64,000 nucleotides of DNA from the NCBI GenBank assembly GCA_917880885.1, contig OU862910.1, positions 21,836,710 through 21,900,709 on the forward strand, in the 5' to 3' direction. Position 1 is the first letter of the stretch. Each line of letters opens with the position of its first letter. This document shows, one piece after another, positions 43,939 through 55,034 of the stretch. The position numbers were made by a program, and so were the translations under genes. The DNA comes from Limnephilus marmoratus. Taxonomy: Eukaryota > Arthropoda > Insecta > Trichoptera > Limnephilidae. The notes beneath the pieces are model-generated. The model was not told the origin of the DNA, did not search any database, and saw only the letters and a program-made list of their open reading frames with translations.

Positions 43939-44548
43939 GTAGGCTCAGGCTAAGGCCCGGCGCAAACGTCAGATTTTTCCATCCGATTGTCGGTTCAGAC
44001 CAAATTCGATTGGACGGCGGGCGAGGAAGGGCATGGCCTATTTTCATTACTTCGCGTTGGCAGTCCGATCCGGTCCGACAACGGGCGTGGCCCCGGTATT
44101 ATAACCAATCCGGTTTTCGTATCGATTTTTGTCTGATGTGTGCGGCCTGCCTAAGAGCTCAGGCCTTCTTTTGGGAAGAGCACACATAGGTCTCATAAAA
44201 ATCGTTGTATCTCCCTTACTGTGATGGTGATAAATATGAACTAAACGGTGTTACAAAGAAAAAACACCATGTTTTATATTCGAATCTCAAAGTTTTCCAG
44301 AAAAATGTGCACCTCTGAGAAACCAAATTTTCCAATCGCATTTTGAAAATAATTCATTAAACTTTGTGAACTTTTTATAAAAAAAAATTGTTTATGATAA
44401 AAGTGAGATGTCAATAACATTTATAATGCATTTGACTAATAAAATATGTTTGTTTTTTTTTTTTTTTAGACTTTTCCATTCATTTGGATTTAATTGCAAA
44501 GCAACTTTTTTCTGACCATCTCACAAAATATGTCCGAGGCCTGAGGGA
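43939..44548 (+). mobile_element. P2-like TTAA element, interrupted by a hAT MITE
   Basis: 44180-44548 matches the P2 element at 7138-7602 (CATAGGTCTCATAAAAATCG, AACGGTGTTACAAAGAAA, AAAAGTGAGATGTCAATAAC). It ends GGCCTGAGGGATTAA with TTAA at 44549-44552. The left end appears to be GTAGGCTCAGGC at 43939-43950 with TTGA (changed TTAA) before it. 43951-44156 was inserted later. Confidence 0.5.
43951..44156. mobile_element. 206-bp hAT-type MITE
   Basis: It is flanked by an exact 8-bp duplication GCTCAGGC (43943-43950 and 44157-44164), the target size of hAT transposons. The ends TAAGGCCCGGCGCAAACGTC and the reverse of CATCAGAC...CTTAGGCAGGCCGC-type sequence are imperfect inverted repeats sharing the GCA...TCAGA word. 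GC-rich and non-coding; the open frame across it is a by-product. Confidence 0.75.
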
Positions 44549-44554
44549 TTAAAC

Positions 44555-44905
44555 CCATTGTCGTTTCTCATGTCTATGATTAAACCCATGAAAATTGATT
44601 ATTCTTGATCAATCTCTGTATTTTATTTTTTAATGTTTTTATTCTGATGGTGCGCAATAAATAAATTTGTGCTTTTAGGGATGTAATATTTTACTATGGT
44701 ATTTTATTTACGCCATCGACTGCAAAGTTAACCGTGTCAAGCTGTAAGCTCGGCCCATCGACCAAATTAGAAACTTTCAGTAGTTCGCAACTGGTAATGT
44801 ATTATTTTGGTGATGTGGGCGAGAGTTGCTTTTATAGCGCTTAGTATATTTACTCCGCTAATGGGGTTGCTATTTGGGTGTATTTAAGTGTTAAATTTTT
44901 AAAGA
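44555..44905. other. Unassigned AT-rich DNA
   Basis: Nothing recognised. Confidence 0.4.
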
Positions 44906-44909
44906 TTGT

Positions 44910-45440
44910 TGTGGCAGGATATTTATAAGAAAATAGTCTTTCAGCGTTGGTCAGTTTATTTCTCTTAAATACAGGGTTCACAGCTTATAGTAAAAAACGG
45001 AGTACAGGAAAGTTGTAGCACAAAGTAAAATCACTTAGAGTTTAAACAATGTTCACTAACGTTCTTGCTAAAAACTTACCTTAATAACCTCAACAGAGGA
45101 CCCGTGGTCTCTTAGTTGGGTTAAGGTTTTCCCGACAAGTAATGTCCCCGAGGGCGCTGTTACTTGAATTCCCAAGGAGGACCCAGAGGGCTCTCTCGAC
45201 TTGTTACTGGGGAGTTTAACCAGGAGACTGGATACTCTGGCTCCATATAGGCCTGCACGGTGTTATATACCCTTTGGGGCAGGGTAGCGCCGGCCGATGA
45301 CGGAAGGGTAGGGGTATCTCGGCCAATGGGGTGTCTTGTTGTCCGGGTGGTGAGCCGAAAGTCGCCGAGCGAGACGGCGCTATGCGTGTGAGGGAGAAAG
45401 TATTCGCATCCGTGCGTCGGACCAAATACCGCGCGCTACA
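44910..45440 (-). mobile_element. Solo LTR, Gypsy-type
   Basis: Exact TTGT flanks (44906-44909, 45441-45444) serve as a 4-bp target duplication. Read on minus, the LTR starts TGTAGCGCGCGGTATTTGG and ends AAATATCCTGCCACA, giving TG...CA with the inverted ends TGTAGC/GCCACA. In the same direction GGTATATAACACC is a TATA box near 45260, and AATAAACTGACC a poly(A) signal near 44955, in the right order for an LTR. No internal gag-pol region or second LTR is adjacent, so recombination has removed it. 531 bp. Confidence 0.75.
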
Positions 45441-45449
45441 TTGTACTTT

Positions 45450-46380
45450 TAAACTACTCTGCGAGGTTCTGTCGTAGTTTAAATTTATTTGTCATTAAAC
45501 ATTTTCACTTTTCATATGAAATCAATTCGGAAAGTCGATATTTCCACTATTCGGATTGTCACTTAAAACGGTTTAGTTTAAACAATAAACAATCATAACT
45601 CACCATCTGCGGTAATTTTGGTACAGAACGCGTCAAACTTAGATGTCGACTAGATACGATCCATTCTCGCGCATGTACAGTCACTATATCGACTTTACAA
45701 TGACCGTAAGTGAAAGAAAAAGATGCGTAAAACATACGTGCGTTAGAGATAGGCGTGCGGGGGAGCATGCGGTCCTCAAACTCGCCTGTTGCGACAATTT
45801 CTGCATCAACGTCAGGTCGGCATTAAAGTGTGGCGCCTACTATATTTCCCAACTCTTCTCTTTTTTCTCATTTACTTTTCACAGCCTAACAATATTCCCC
45901 AAATTGGGAAATCCGTAGTTCCAAAATCTGTGGGCAATTTAAATGCACCCCTTACTAAAAAAAACTTGTTTACAATTTTACACAACTGATATACAACCAT
46001 TTACCCTGTATTAATGATTGATTATCTTATGTTTGTTGTTATTTTATTAAAATTTAAAACACGTTTATTAAGTAAGGCCCTTTTTTATGTGATACCTCAC
46101 AAAAACGCCCCTGTCTGTGCAGTGTAACTATGTCGCCAACATTATGGGGCCGGTTAAGGTAGGGGCTGTAAGAAGGGATTTATTAAATCGGTTCTTGGAG
46201 AGACCCGGATTACATGAAGGAGGAAAAACCGATGCCGGTAGCTCATTCCACATACTAGCCGACTTACATAAACGAGTCGAGGAAACGACCCGTTCTCATG
46301 AAGCCAGTTAGGCCTCTTACGCTACATCATTTTTTTCTGTTATTGGAATACTTTTAATTACCTTTTGAGTATATATAAAA
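45450..46380. other. Unassigned DNA
   Basis: A plus-strand frame at 46117-46311 (AVRRDLLNRFLERPG, HILADLHKRVEE) looks protein-like, but I cannot place it. It may belong to the LINE that follows, or to another decayed element. Confidence 0.3.
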
Positions 46381-46383
46381 TTA

Positions 46384-47240
46384 ACTATATATGTAACTAT
46401 TATGTCGGTATCTCTAAGTATATTGTGCACATGTGAAAATATTCAACTGGTTAAAGAATATGTTTATTTAGGTGTTATTATTGACTGTTTTTTCAAATGG
46501 GATTCACAAATAAATAAAGTCTGTGAACGACTCAGATCTATTGTTAGCAGATTATATAAATTAAAATTCTATGTTCCAATATGCACACTTCGAATAATTT
46601 ATCATTAGCTGAATCTATTATAAGGTATGGAATTACAGCCTGGGGACTTTCCTGTATAAACACAAATGTAAATCATGTTCAATCGGTTCAAAAATCATTA
46701 GTTAAATTATTAGTGCATAAAAGTTTATACGAACAAAGACATAATGTTCCGTACTTTTACCAGAATCTCAAAATTCTCTCAGTAAGAGCAATTCTGTGGT
46801 ATAAAATTATATCTCAGGATATGAATAGCCCTATTACATACATAAACTGGACTACATTTACAATACCCGTTTTACGCTAAATGAAGGACTAATTGTACCT
46901 AAGCACTTAAACAAATATGGACAAAAAACGCTGGACTACATGATTCCAAATTTATTGAATATGTTACCTGCTGAAATTAAAAAATGTGCAAATTGTAAAA
47001 CAAATATTATGTTGAAGAATTGGCTCGCCGAAAGAAAAAAATTGTATTATACACTAGCACAAAAATTGTAACTGCAAAATAAAGTAAAATAAGTTTATTT
47101 AAATCTTCAAAGTAAAAGCACCCATTGACAAACTACTAAAAATTAGTTTATTGGGACTTTTCTGTAAAATATTTTTATTTTTCCTGTCATATTGTATTAC
47201 CTTGTCTTTATTATAAATAAATAAATAAAAAAAAAACTTT
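46384..47240 (+). pseudogene. Jockey/CR1-like LINE 3' end with TAAA tail
   Basis: Frames in order: VKEYVYLGVIIDCFFKWDSQ (the conserved 'YLGxxID...W' segment downstream of the catalytic site), LYKLKFYVPICTLRIIYH, then ESIIRYGITAWGLSC, QSVQKSLVKLLVHK and LKILSVRAILWYKII, then LNMLPAEIKKCANCK and NWLAERKKLYY-x before a stop near 47070. Two frameshifts break it. It ends in (AAAT)n at 47210-47232, the expected 3' tail. The reverse-transcriptase core and the nuclease are missing. Confidence 0.8.
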
Positions 47241-47244
47241 TGAA

Positions 47245-48200
47245 CGAGAATTTTAATAATATTGGCAACCATATAAATATATTCGCATTTACCTACGTTT
47301 GACTTTCAATGTATTTATGTCGTTTGCATAGTTAATATTTTTGCTGTGGTAACATTATTAATCGTCTTTGATATTAATTTATAATTTATGACACTAGTAC
47401 TTGACATTTTTCACGGCCTGCTTTTTATGGTTCTTGTGACATTTTCCTTAGCCTAGAATATTTTTAGTGTTCTAGTTGCTACGCTGGCGGTTTCGCTTCG
47501 TTTATTTCTCGTGTGAACGGCTCTACGGTTATTGGTTTACTTAAATATAATTGATTTTGTTCGCCGACTTCTTATCTTCTTTATAAGTTCTCAAGTCACT
47601 TAAAGCAATTTAGTACTGGTTAAACCATGAAGGTAAGAAATTGTGGAACAGCAATAGAAATCTTATTCCTTACTAGAAAATGAAGCATATTTTGTACGTA
47701 CTTGCTAGTAAGTTCCGCCCTCAACTACCTGTTGTCACGGTAACGAGGTATATAAGTAAAATGCCATATTGGGGATTATGTTAAATGAATTTTGGCTACA
47801 TCGTAAGTTGAAGAGAAAACTTCTCTAGCACGGCACCGTTGTGATTTGAAACTCGATGAAACGGAAACGAGCGACACTAAAAAGAGACAAAGACATACAT
47901 CTATAGGATATAGCTATAGCCTGCGAGGGAAAGAGATAGCAATAAAATATTTATTTAATTCACGGGTACTCGTTTCCAACATAATACGATAAATCCACAG
48001 TCCCACGCAAGTCTCCTTTGGTGTAGCGGTATAAATCGCCTGACCAATCTCTGCAGACATTTAGTGCACCAAAAATCCTACGAAATCCACAAAAAAAAAG
48101 TTAAATCAAATCCCCGTCTTCAACAATTCCAAAATGGCAATAATGAAAGGAAATACAAAAGAATGCGACTCCGAAGAACAAAACACCAATAGATACTTTT
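47245..48200. other. Unassigned AT-rich DNA
   Basis: Nothing recognised. Confidence 0.4.
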
Positions 48201-48204
48201 TTTT

Positions 48205-48545
48205 TTACATGAGCTCCACACAGGAGGCCCTGAGGAAAATACTTTCCCTCAGGGCCTATGCCATCTTTGGGGATGCTGTGTGGAAGGTTTTTTTAAGGAA
48301 AGGAAGGAGAGGAGAGTTCTGGGAAGGAAAATGGTTTAAGGGGTGGGTAGGAATCTGGGGTTAAGTGTGTCCTGGTCATCCGCCACCAAGACCTAGACAA
48401 ACCTCACACCGTGAACCCGGGCACCCCTGCTAAATCACCAAACATAGCGAACCACTTGGGGTGACCTATGGCAGAGGTGTTGGTTATCCAATAAAGGTTC
48501 CCGGGGCGACGGTACCCATTCCTGCCTCCCAAATTACTAATAAAT
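48205..48545 (+). repeat. Repeat R, copy 4
   Basis: Starts TACATGAGCTCCACACAGGA, then GGCCCTGAGGAAAA and CCCTCAGGGCC, then CATCTTTGGGGATGCTGTGT. It lacks the middle block (the CTGCGGTGCAA region) and resumes at CATCCGCCACCAAGACCTAG through CACTTGGGGTGACCTATGGC. The two GGCCCTGAGG/CCCTCAGGGCC words make a short inverted repeat near the 5' end. Confidence 0.65.
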
Positions 48546-48549
48546 CGAT

Positions 48550-49490
48550 GACTAAAAGAAACTAATAAGATGACCAAATATATAGGAAAAGATGCACTGG
48601 AATTCGACAACAAAAATATGGAAAAAAAATCATCCTTTACATTGATAAAAAAGGGCTTCGTAGTCTCCCCAACTCTTGTCTACTTTAGTTTTCTGAAGGT
48701 TTCACTTCTACCGCCGCGTGTGAATTGCACTCTGATTTTTTATGAACAAATATATTTATATGTAATATTATTTGTTTAAGCTCAGAAGTAGGTACATGCA
48801 TTAAGGCACCAGACCACCGTAAAAAAAAATTGTAATAATTTTTTTCTCAAAGATGCATTTGTTAAGAATGCTCTTACCAAATGTTTTAACGAAATTCGGA
48901 AAAATTGAGGAAGATAGAGCATTTTATGTGAAACCGTTTGAAACAGTTTGAATTGTCCTTCAGCAAAACTTTGAACGCGTTTTTCTCGAAACTATGTTTT
49001 CATCCTGGTTGACAACATATTAAAAAAACTATACATCCGATTTGCATGCACCAAGTCTTAAAGTGTTTTAAAATCCAGTCTCTATGTCACCATAAGAATT
49101 TCTGGGGAATCGCAGTTTTCTTTTTTTATCCACTCTCGCATGTTTTTCAGATTTTCGCTGAAGTTATTCGCCCCTCTTGATTTTATAATAAAGCAAATAA
49201 TTTTGAAATACCTACTTACTTATTTACTGTCTGTAAACGTAAGCTTTATCCTAGTTGATTATCACTCAACAACACCCTTGTAATAAAAATGAAAACCGGG
49301 CACTCCTCGCGGCTCGGTCACCACTCCCTCCCGTCTATCAAACCACACCTGAGTAGATTTATTTATTTTGTTTGGGAAACAGAGTTTAATGAATAATGTA
49401 GTTTTAGAGTAAATATGTAAAATGTTGCCACAACCGTTGAAGTTTCCACTAAATACAAAAAAGAAAGATAATTAAAACAAAAGATATAAT
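48550..49490. other. Unassigned AT-rich DNA
   Basis: GAAAACCGGGCACTCCTCGC near 49292-49311 looks like the border of some repeat, but no partner was found. Confidence 0.3.
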
Positions 49491-49510
49491 AAAGTAACTG
49501 AGCCATTTTT

Positions 49511-49690
49511 AACCCCCGACGCAAGGAGAGGTGTTTACAAGTTTGACTGTGTGTCTGTCTGTATGTGGCATCGTAGCTCCTAAACGAATTGACCTATTAT
49601 GATTTATAACGCGGTTTTTTTTTTGAAAGCTGATGGTTCTTAGCTGCAATTCATGAAAATCTGTTCAGGCGTTTAGCGGGGTTACTTAAA
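49511..49690 (+). repeat. Interspersed-repeat-like fragment
   Basis: CCCCCGACGCAAGGAGAGGT, GTGTGTCTGTCTGTATGTGG, CATCGTAGCTCCTAAACGAA and CTGTTCAGGCGTTTAGCGGG are reminiscent of a repeat common in insect genomes. Class not assigned; one copy here. Confidence 0.35.
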
Positions 49691-49912
49691 ATTTTGAATA
49701 TTTTTTCATCAGAACAAGTAATGTCAAGTAATTCAACGAAAAAAATAAATCATAACATCTGTTAACATCCTTATTTGCTACGTCGATTTTTTTTGGAAAA
49801 TTAACATAAAACTACGAAGTTCAGAAAAGTATGAACTTTTTCCGAAAGGAACCAAATTTCTAACAAATGAAAATGCCAATGTTGAAATTCATAATGTCGT
49901 ATTCGTTATTAC

Positions 49913-51053
49913 TAGTGACCGACCGAATATTCGGTTTCGGCAAGGTTCGGCAAAAAAAAATAGTTTCGGCATCGGTTTCAGTTTCGGCAGAAAATCTGCC
50001 GAACCTTCGGTCGTACCGAAACTCTGCATTCGTGAATTATCGCGCATCGTTCGGCTGACTTCGGGTGGGTTCGCGGCTTGTATGTCACCCGTCATCATCA
50101 GCTGATTTCACCGGCCGGCCCGGCGTGATTGTGTTGTGTGGTTATGTGTTATTTCTTGCGCATACATGTTTATTTAATTGTTAATTTCATCATTTTTGTT
50201 TGTTTTATAAAAAATATATATTTCTTTTCACAAACTTCAATTATTGTTTTTTTATTTTCTTTTTAATTTATTTCATTTAACTCGTGTAATAAGAATGTTG
50301 TGATTGCAAACGCAATTAAAATTAAAATACTAAATGAATGAGGTCCTTCCTTTATAATGTAAGTATTGATTATTGACAATTTTTTGTTCCAAGAAGTAGT
50401 TTTTGATGATTTTGTTAATTTGTTTTATATCAACAATATTAAAAAAAATCTTATTAATTTTTGGGGATCGCTGGCAACGGTTAATATGCACTTTTAAAAA
50501 AAACATTTTGATTCACCTTAATTACATTAAAAGGCAACTATTTGCATTGGGGGAAGTGGAAAATATTTCATTCTAAATTTCATTACGTAAAATTAAAATT
50601 AGCTTTCGTCTTGAGAGATTGTACGCCAGAATCACAAACCATGTTACACAAACCTAGCGTAGCCGCTAAACTACTTGACAACTGGGATGTTTTTCTTGCC
50701 TTGACGCGAGTAGGCGTTATAAAGGGGCACTTTCTTTTGTATCACAAACCATGTTACACAAAAATATTTTCCACTTCCCCCAATGCAAATAGTTGTATTT
50801 TAATGTAATTAAGGTGAATCAAAAGATTTTTTCAAAAAAAAGTGCGTATTAACCGTTGCCAGCGATCCCCAAAATTTACCAAAATCTTTTTTTCACATAC
50901 CTACTTCAATTATTTTATTTTTTATTTCATTTAACACATGTTAACTGTCTGCACAAGTGTAAAAAATAAGCCAAATTTCAGTAAACAATAGATTTTTAAC
51001 ATGTCTATAAAAGGTTCGGTTTCGGCAGAAAGTCTTGTTTCGGTCGGACATTA
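49913..51053. mobile_element. Non-autonomous hAT element, split by a foldback
   Basis: An exact 8-bp duplication GTTATTAC (49905-49912, 51054-51061) flanks the inverted ends TAGTGACCGACCGAA and TTCGGTCGGACATTA. Subterminal CGGTTTCGG/TTCGGC words repeat many times on both strands at both ends, as in hAT transposase-binding regions. Family F copy 2 lies inside (50457-50876); without it the element is about 720 bp. No transposase frame. Confidence 0.85.
50457..50876. mobile_element. Foldback element, family F, copy 2
   Basis: ATTTTTGGGGATCGCTGGCA and its complement, with TA at 50455-50456 and 50877-50878. It keeps the CACTTCCCCCAATGCAAATA ends and one set of the inner GGGGCACTTTCTTTTG words, so it is an internally deleted form of 25159-25883. 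It lies inside the hAT element. Confidence 0.8.
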
Positions 51054-51064
51054 GTTATTACTGT

Positions 51065-52010
51065 CAATTCGTTAAATTATGACATTGATAAGTCCTTTTT
51101 CGTTTGTATTCGATTCTTTTGGCATGCCTCAGATATTAACTTAAATAATACTTTAACCGAGTTGTATTTTCAATCAAAGTCACCGCTTTTGTTAAAGGTT
51201 AAAACTCTACAATTTTCTTTTATTTATTTGATGTTTCCACGAAGACGAATTCATAACGATTTTTTTACAATTTATTAGTACTTCTTTTCTCTAAATAGCT
51301 CATTTATGAATATTATATTGTATCGTGAACACCCACGGTACGCCTTCCACGATTTTTCAATGTGACCTGTTGTTTTAGCGAATAGGGAGTAGCGACCGAT
51401 TTGCAAAGAAAACGTCGCGTCGTACGGACTATGGACACTGACGGGATTCAGAGCTTGTTTACTTCTCATTTCACAATGATTTATGATGTTTGTTTAGAAC
51501 CAAGACCAACTACCTATTGTATTGTGCTTTTTGTATCTAGCTTCGGTGCAATAAGCTAGATGTCGTTTGATTATTACAAAGATATTGAAATATAAGTAGA
51601 TGTGCTATCTGCTGTTTTTACTATGTGGGTCTGCGCTTCCGGGTGTCGCCGATATTGTTTACCAATTAACAAATAAACTAAAAGAACAAATAATTAACGA
51701 ATAAACCAAACGAACGTTAAACTACGAACGAATTCTTTCCTTATTCAAAATATATTGTTAACCAATATTAATGCACATTTTCAAAAAAATCAACGAAATG
51801 AACAAATTCTTTTTGTATGAAAACTACGCTAATTAGCGCGTAGTCCGGCGACAGTTGCGCGGACACCGTAGCATATCTCTTCTGTATTTGAATATCTTTG
51901 GATTATTAGATATGAAGTGTTTTCAGCAAAAACTGTTACTTGTGCCGATTTTTTTTTCGGAGAAGCAGTAATTGTGACGGATTCTGCTCACAAAGTTATT
52001 AAATTCTTCT
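51065..52010. other. Unassigned AT-rich DNA
   Basis: A hairpin CTAGCTTCGGTGCAATAAGCTAG is at 51537-51559. A near-palindrome ACTACGCTAATTAGCGCGTA is at 51823-51842. No gene seen. Confidence 0.35.
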
Positions 52011-52026
52011 TCTTGTGCCCTGTTCG

Positions 52027-52210
52027 TTCAACGGACGTTGGCTATCATGTTGGCTATGCGGGCTTTGTTTACTGCGGCCCGGAACAGCTTCACGGTAGAC
52101 TGGCCAAACCACTGTCTCAGGTTTTTCAGCCATGAGGTTCTCCTTCTTCCAGGGCCCCGTCTTCCGGCAATCTTTCCCTGCATTATGAGATGCAGGAACT
52201 CATACTTCTC
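52027..52210 (-). pseudogene. LINE C-terminus (GRRGPGRRRTSWLKN type)
   Basis: On minus: FLHLIMQGKIAGRRGPGRRR then TSWLKNLRQWFGQST, LFRAAVNKARIANMIANVR-stop. This is the standard C-terminal end of a widespread group of insect LINE reverse transcriptases (GKRGxGRRRxSWLxNLRxW). The stop is at 52027-52029. It is unbroken for about 60 codons, so decay here is modest, but nothing upstream remains. Confidence 0.75.
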
Positions 52211-52214
52211 TAGA

Positions 52215-54230
52215 GTTATTAAATAGATTTGTTATAATTACCTTTAACTATATTAATCAGAGGATTTGTATTCTCGGAGCTTTCTTTATCTGTCTGTAAT
52301 TTCTATGTTAACGGAACTATTTTCAGCTCTTATCGAGATTTCTGAAATAGGCTCGCAGCGTCCTCTGAATGAACTTTAAACCATTTAAGTAAACCGTCAT
52401 GTTTTTGTTCCAAATTTTTTAATTGTTCAATCAACTAACTTTAATTTCAAAGTTAAAATTGAAATTCTAAATTGTACTTCGATAATAACATAACTCGAAC
52501 GGGAAGTTAAGAAAACTTGAATATTGACGAATGGTTCCAATACTTTGAAATAACCCATCCTCAGTAAAAGCAGGTAAGAATACTATGTAGTATATTTTAA
52601 TAAACGCGTAGGTGTAAACATAATCAACATAGCGTTACAAACACATATTACCAAAGTAAGTCATGACATGTTTCGTATGAAAAATACCCAAGGGAAATAA
52701 ATGTCACAGCCGATTATTGGAAAATGCTGTGTGAATTGCAGAAAACAGGCGCAACTGGTGCTCCGCCAATGCAGACGCAGTTCATTTCAAAGAATTTTAT
52801 TTGTGACACGCGAATTTCTTTTAGCCGTAGTATCTCTAGGAAGCAATGTGCAGTCGGGGGAACTGCTATAAACTCTCGAGTTTGTTTTCTTTGTCATGAA
52901 AATTCAACAGAAGGAAAATGTATTCAGAGCTTCACTCCCACTTACTATTTTATATAAAAGTTTTGATAAGCAACTTTGTAGCGAAACATTCTTCAAATTT
53001 GTTCACTTCTTTACCCTCTCTTACATACTCGCTGTTTCTTCCCTTTGCTTGAAGTTACGTTTATTAAAATGTACGTTGCTACTTACTTTTCTTCGCTTTC
53101 CTTTTAACGTAGTTGGTAATACATATAGTTGGGCGTTTATACAATTCATAGCTACACTTACCTACATACATTTACATATGTCATTGACTCTGTGCTTGTA
53201 GTTTGATTGTCACATATTTCATCCCTATCATGTTCCTTTTACCCATCCTGTCCCATCCCTATGAACCTGTTATTTCGTTACCATAACAAATCAGTGTCGT
53301 CTATCGAAACTCGCCGTATAAACATATAATTTTCCGCTCCCGCATTCTCTAACTTAATCCCGCATATCACAGTAAATACCGCGATTAATAATTCTACAAG
53401 TGTATGAACAAACCCAAAAGAATAAGAGAAGAGCCACAAGGTTCCGTAGTAAGTCCCTTCCTTCCTATCCTTTATGTGCATTCATTTTCACTTGTGTAGT
53501 GGTCTTTCATACATTTAAAACACACATCTGAAAACACATACAAGGTCCTTCGACATCCGCATCCACACGAACACACTCATCATTCAACATATATATGAAA
53601 TATCAATAGGAATATAGAAAACAATATTTTTATTTAATTAACTGTACTTCAACAAACCGTTTGAAATCAATGCTGTGTCTAAAAATTGTTGATTTCAAAC
53701 ACAATTAAAGTAGCGTAAGGTTGACCAAAAAATTCTTTCAATTTGTCTAAAATATTTAGAATTTTCAGTACCATGAAACTTAAATCAATAATAGCGATTA
53801 GAATCATTAAAATTGGGTTTTTATTAGGCGAACAATCGAGTAACATCTTAATTGGAGCAGATAGTTAGCTACCCACGTCATAATTATTATTTGTAATTAA
53901 TATCTCACATTGTGCTTGTAACCTACATATTTCAAAGGTAGACATGATTGGCTATTATAACTTCTATTCCACCTGAAAAGTTTATCCGATGTTTCCTGCA
54001 TTACAGACTCCAATTATTTTATTGAAACTTCTGTGTCAGCATAAAACTTTTGATTATTATTATCAGCCCTCGGCCATATTTTGTCAGAGGGTCAAAATAT
54101 TTCCGCTTTGCAATAAAAATCCAAATAAATGGAATATATCTAAACGTATCCAAAAACTAAAAATCGTTTTTGAAAGGTGATAAAATACGCTTTTAAATTC
54201 TATAATTTGAAATAAATATATAATTTTTAA
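52215..54230. other. Mostly unassigned DNA with an H1 end
   Basis: TTTCAAAGTTAAAATTGAAA near 52445 and TTTGAAATAACCCATCCTCA near 52548 look like a decayed family H1 MITE. Frames at 52724-53201 (+) and 53278-53481 (-) were not recognised. Confidence 0.35.
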
Positions 54231-54269
54231 AATATAAAATTTTTGCCTGCAACATAAAAAAGTTTTAAA

Positions 54270-54590
54270 AATGACTTAAGTTTTTTCTAAGAAAAATTAT
54301 TGATAACGAAAAAGAGTAAAAACACATACATATTCAAATTTATTATAAACGTTGTCACATCACTTTTTTGTCGCTCATGTTAAAATAATGAATAAAAATT
54401 CCCAAAGTTTATAAATATTTTTTCAAATTGCAATCCGAAAATTTGGTTTCATAAAGGTGTACATTTTACTTCTTTTGTGGTTTCTAATACCGTTTAAATA
54501 ATATCTTTCACTATGCTAGTAGGGTAAAAACAACGATTTCTGTGAGACCTATGTGAGTTGTTCTGAAAAGCGAACAAATTGGCCTGACTC
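54270..54590 (-). mobile_element. P2-like MITE fragment
   Basis: In reverse orientation to 7138-7602: TTGTCACATCACTTTTTTGT (54352-54371, changed core), TTCCCAAAGTTTATAAATAT, and ACGATTTCTGTGAGACCTAT through GTGAGTTGTTCTGAAAAGCG. The right end near GCCTGACTC lacks a clean TTAA. Confidence 0.5.
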
Positions 54591-54674
54591 TAGAGAGAGG
54601 GGTGTATCAAGAGTCCATTATGGGCTAGTTTAATAGATCCACCATGTCTGGCATCGATCCTACGCTACTATTTG

Positions 54675-54760
54675 TAGAAAATTTTCAGAAAAAAGTTACT
54701 TGGGCACGTACTTAGGATACCAGTAGAACGCCTACTGCGCTGAATTCTATCGGCTATTCC
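54675..54760 (+). pseudogene. Possible LINE RT fragment
   Basis: One frame reads KIFRKKLLGHVLRIPVERLL, like the 'LxWLGHVxRMPxxRLP' segment of many LINE reverse transcriptases. Only about 25 codons, so weak. Confidence 0.35.
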
Positions 54761-55034
54761 ACGGGGAAGGCGACCCAAATAAATGCGAGGGTTTGTAGGA
54801 GAGTAGATCTGAAAAGGATCAAAGCGGACATATCGCGGAGTATTTCTTCGAAATAATGAGTCCCCGACCCCGTTTATAAAGGGCCATGAAATTAATGTGG
54901 CGGGAATTATTTAAAAAAAATATATCTAATGCCCTATCTTGGTCCAGTACAATAAATAGTATATTTAATTAAATGAAGACAATATTAGCGAAACTCAATC
55001 GAAATCTGGAGACAGAAAAATCAGAAAAGATATT

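Noticed and set aside
43935..44189. 84-codon plus-strand frame
   Set aside because: It runs straight across a hAT MITE and its target duplications, so it cannot be a gene older than the insertion.
50542..50808. 88-codon plus-strand frame
   Set aside because: It lies inside the foldback; the larger related copy at 25.2 kb does not keep it open.
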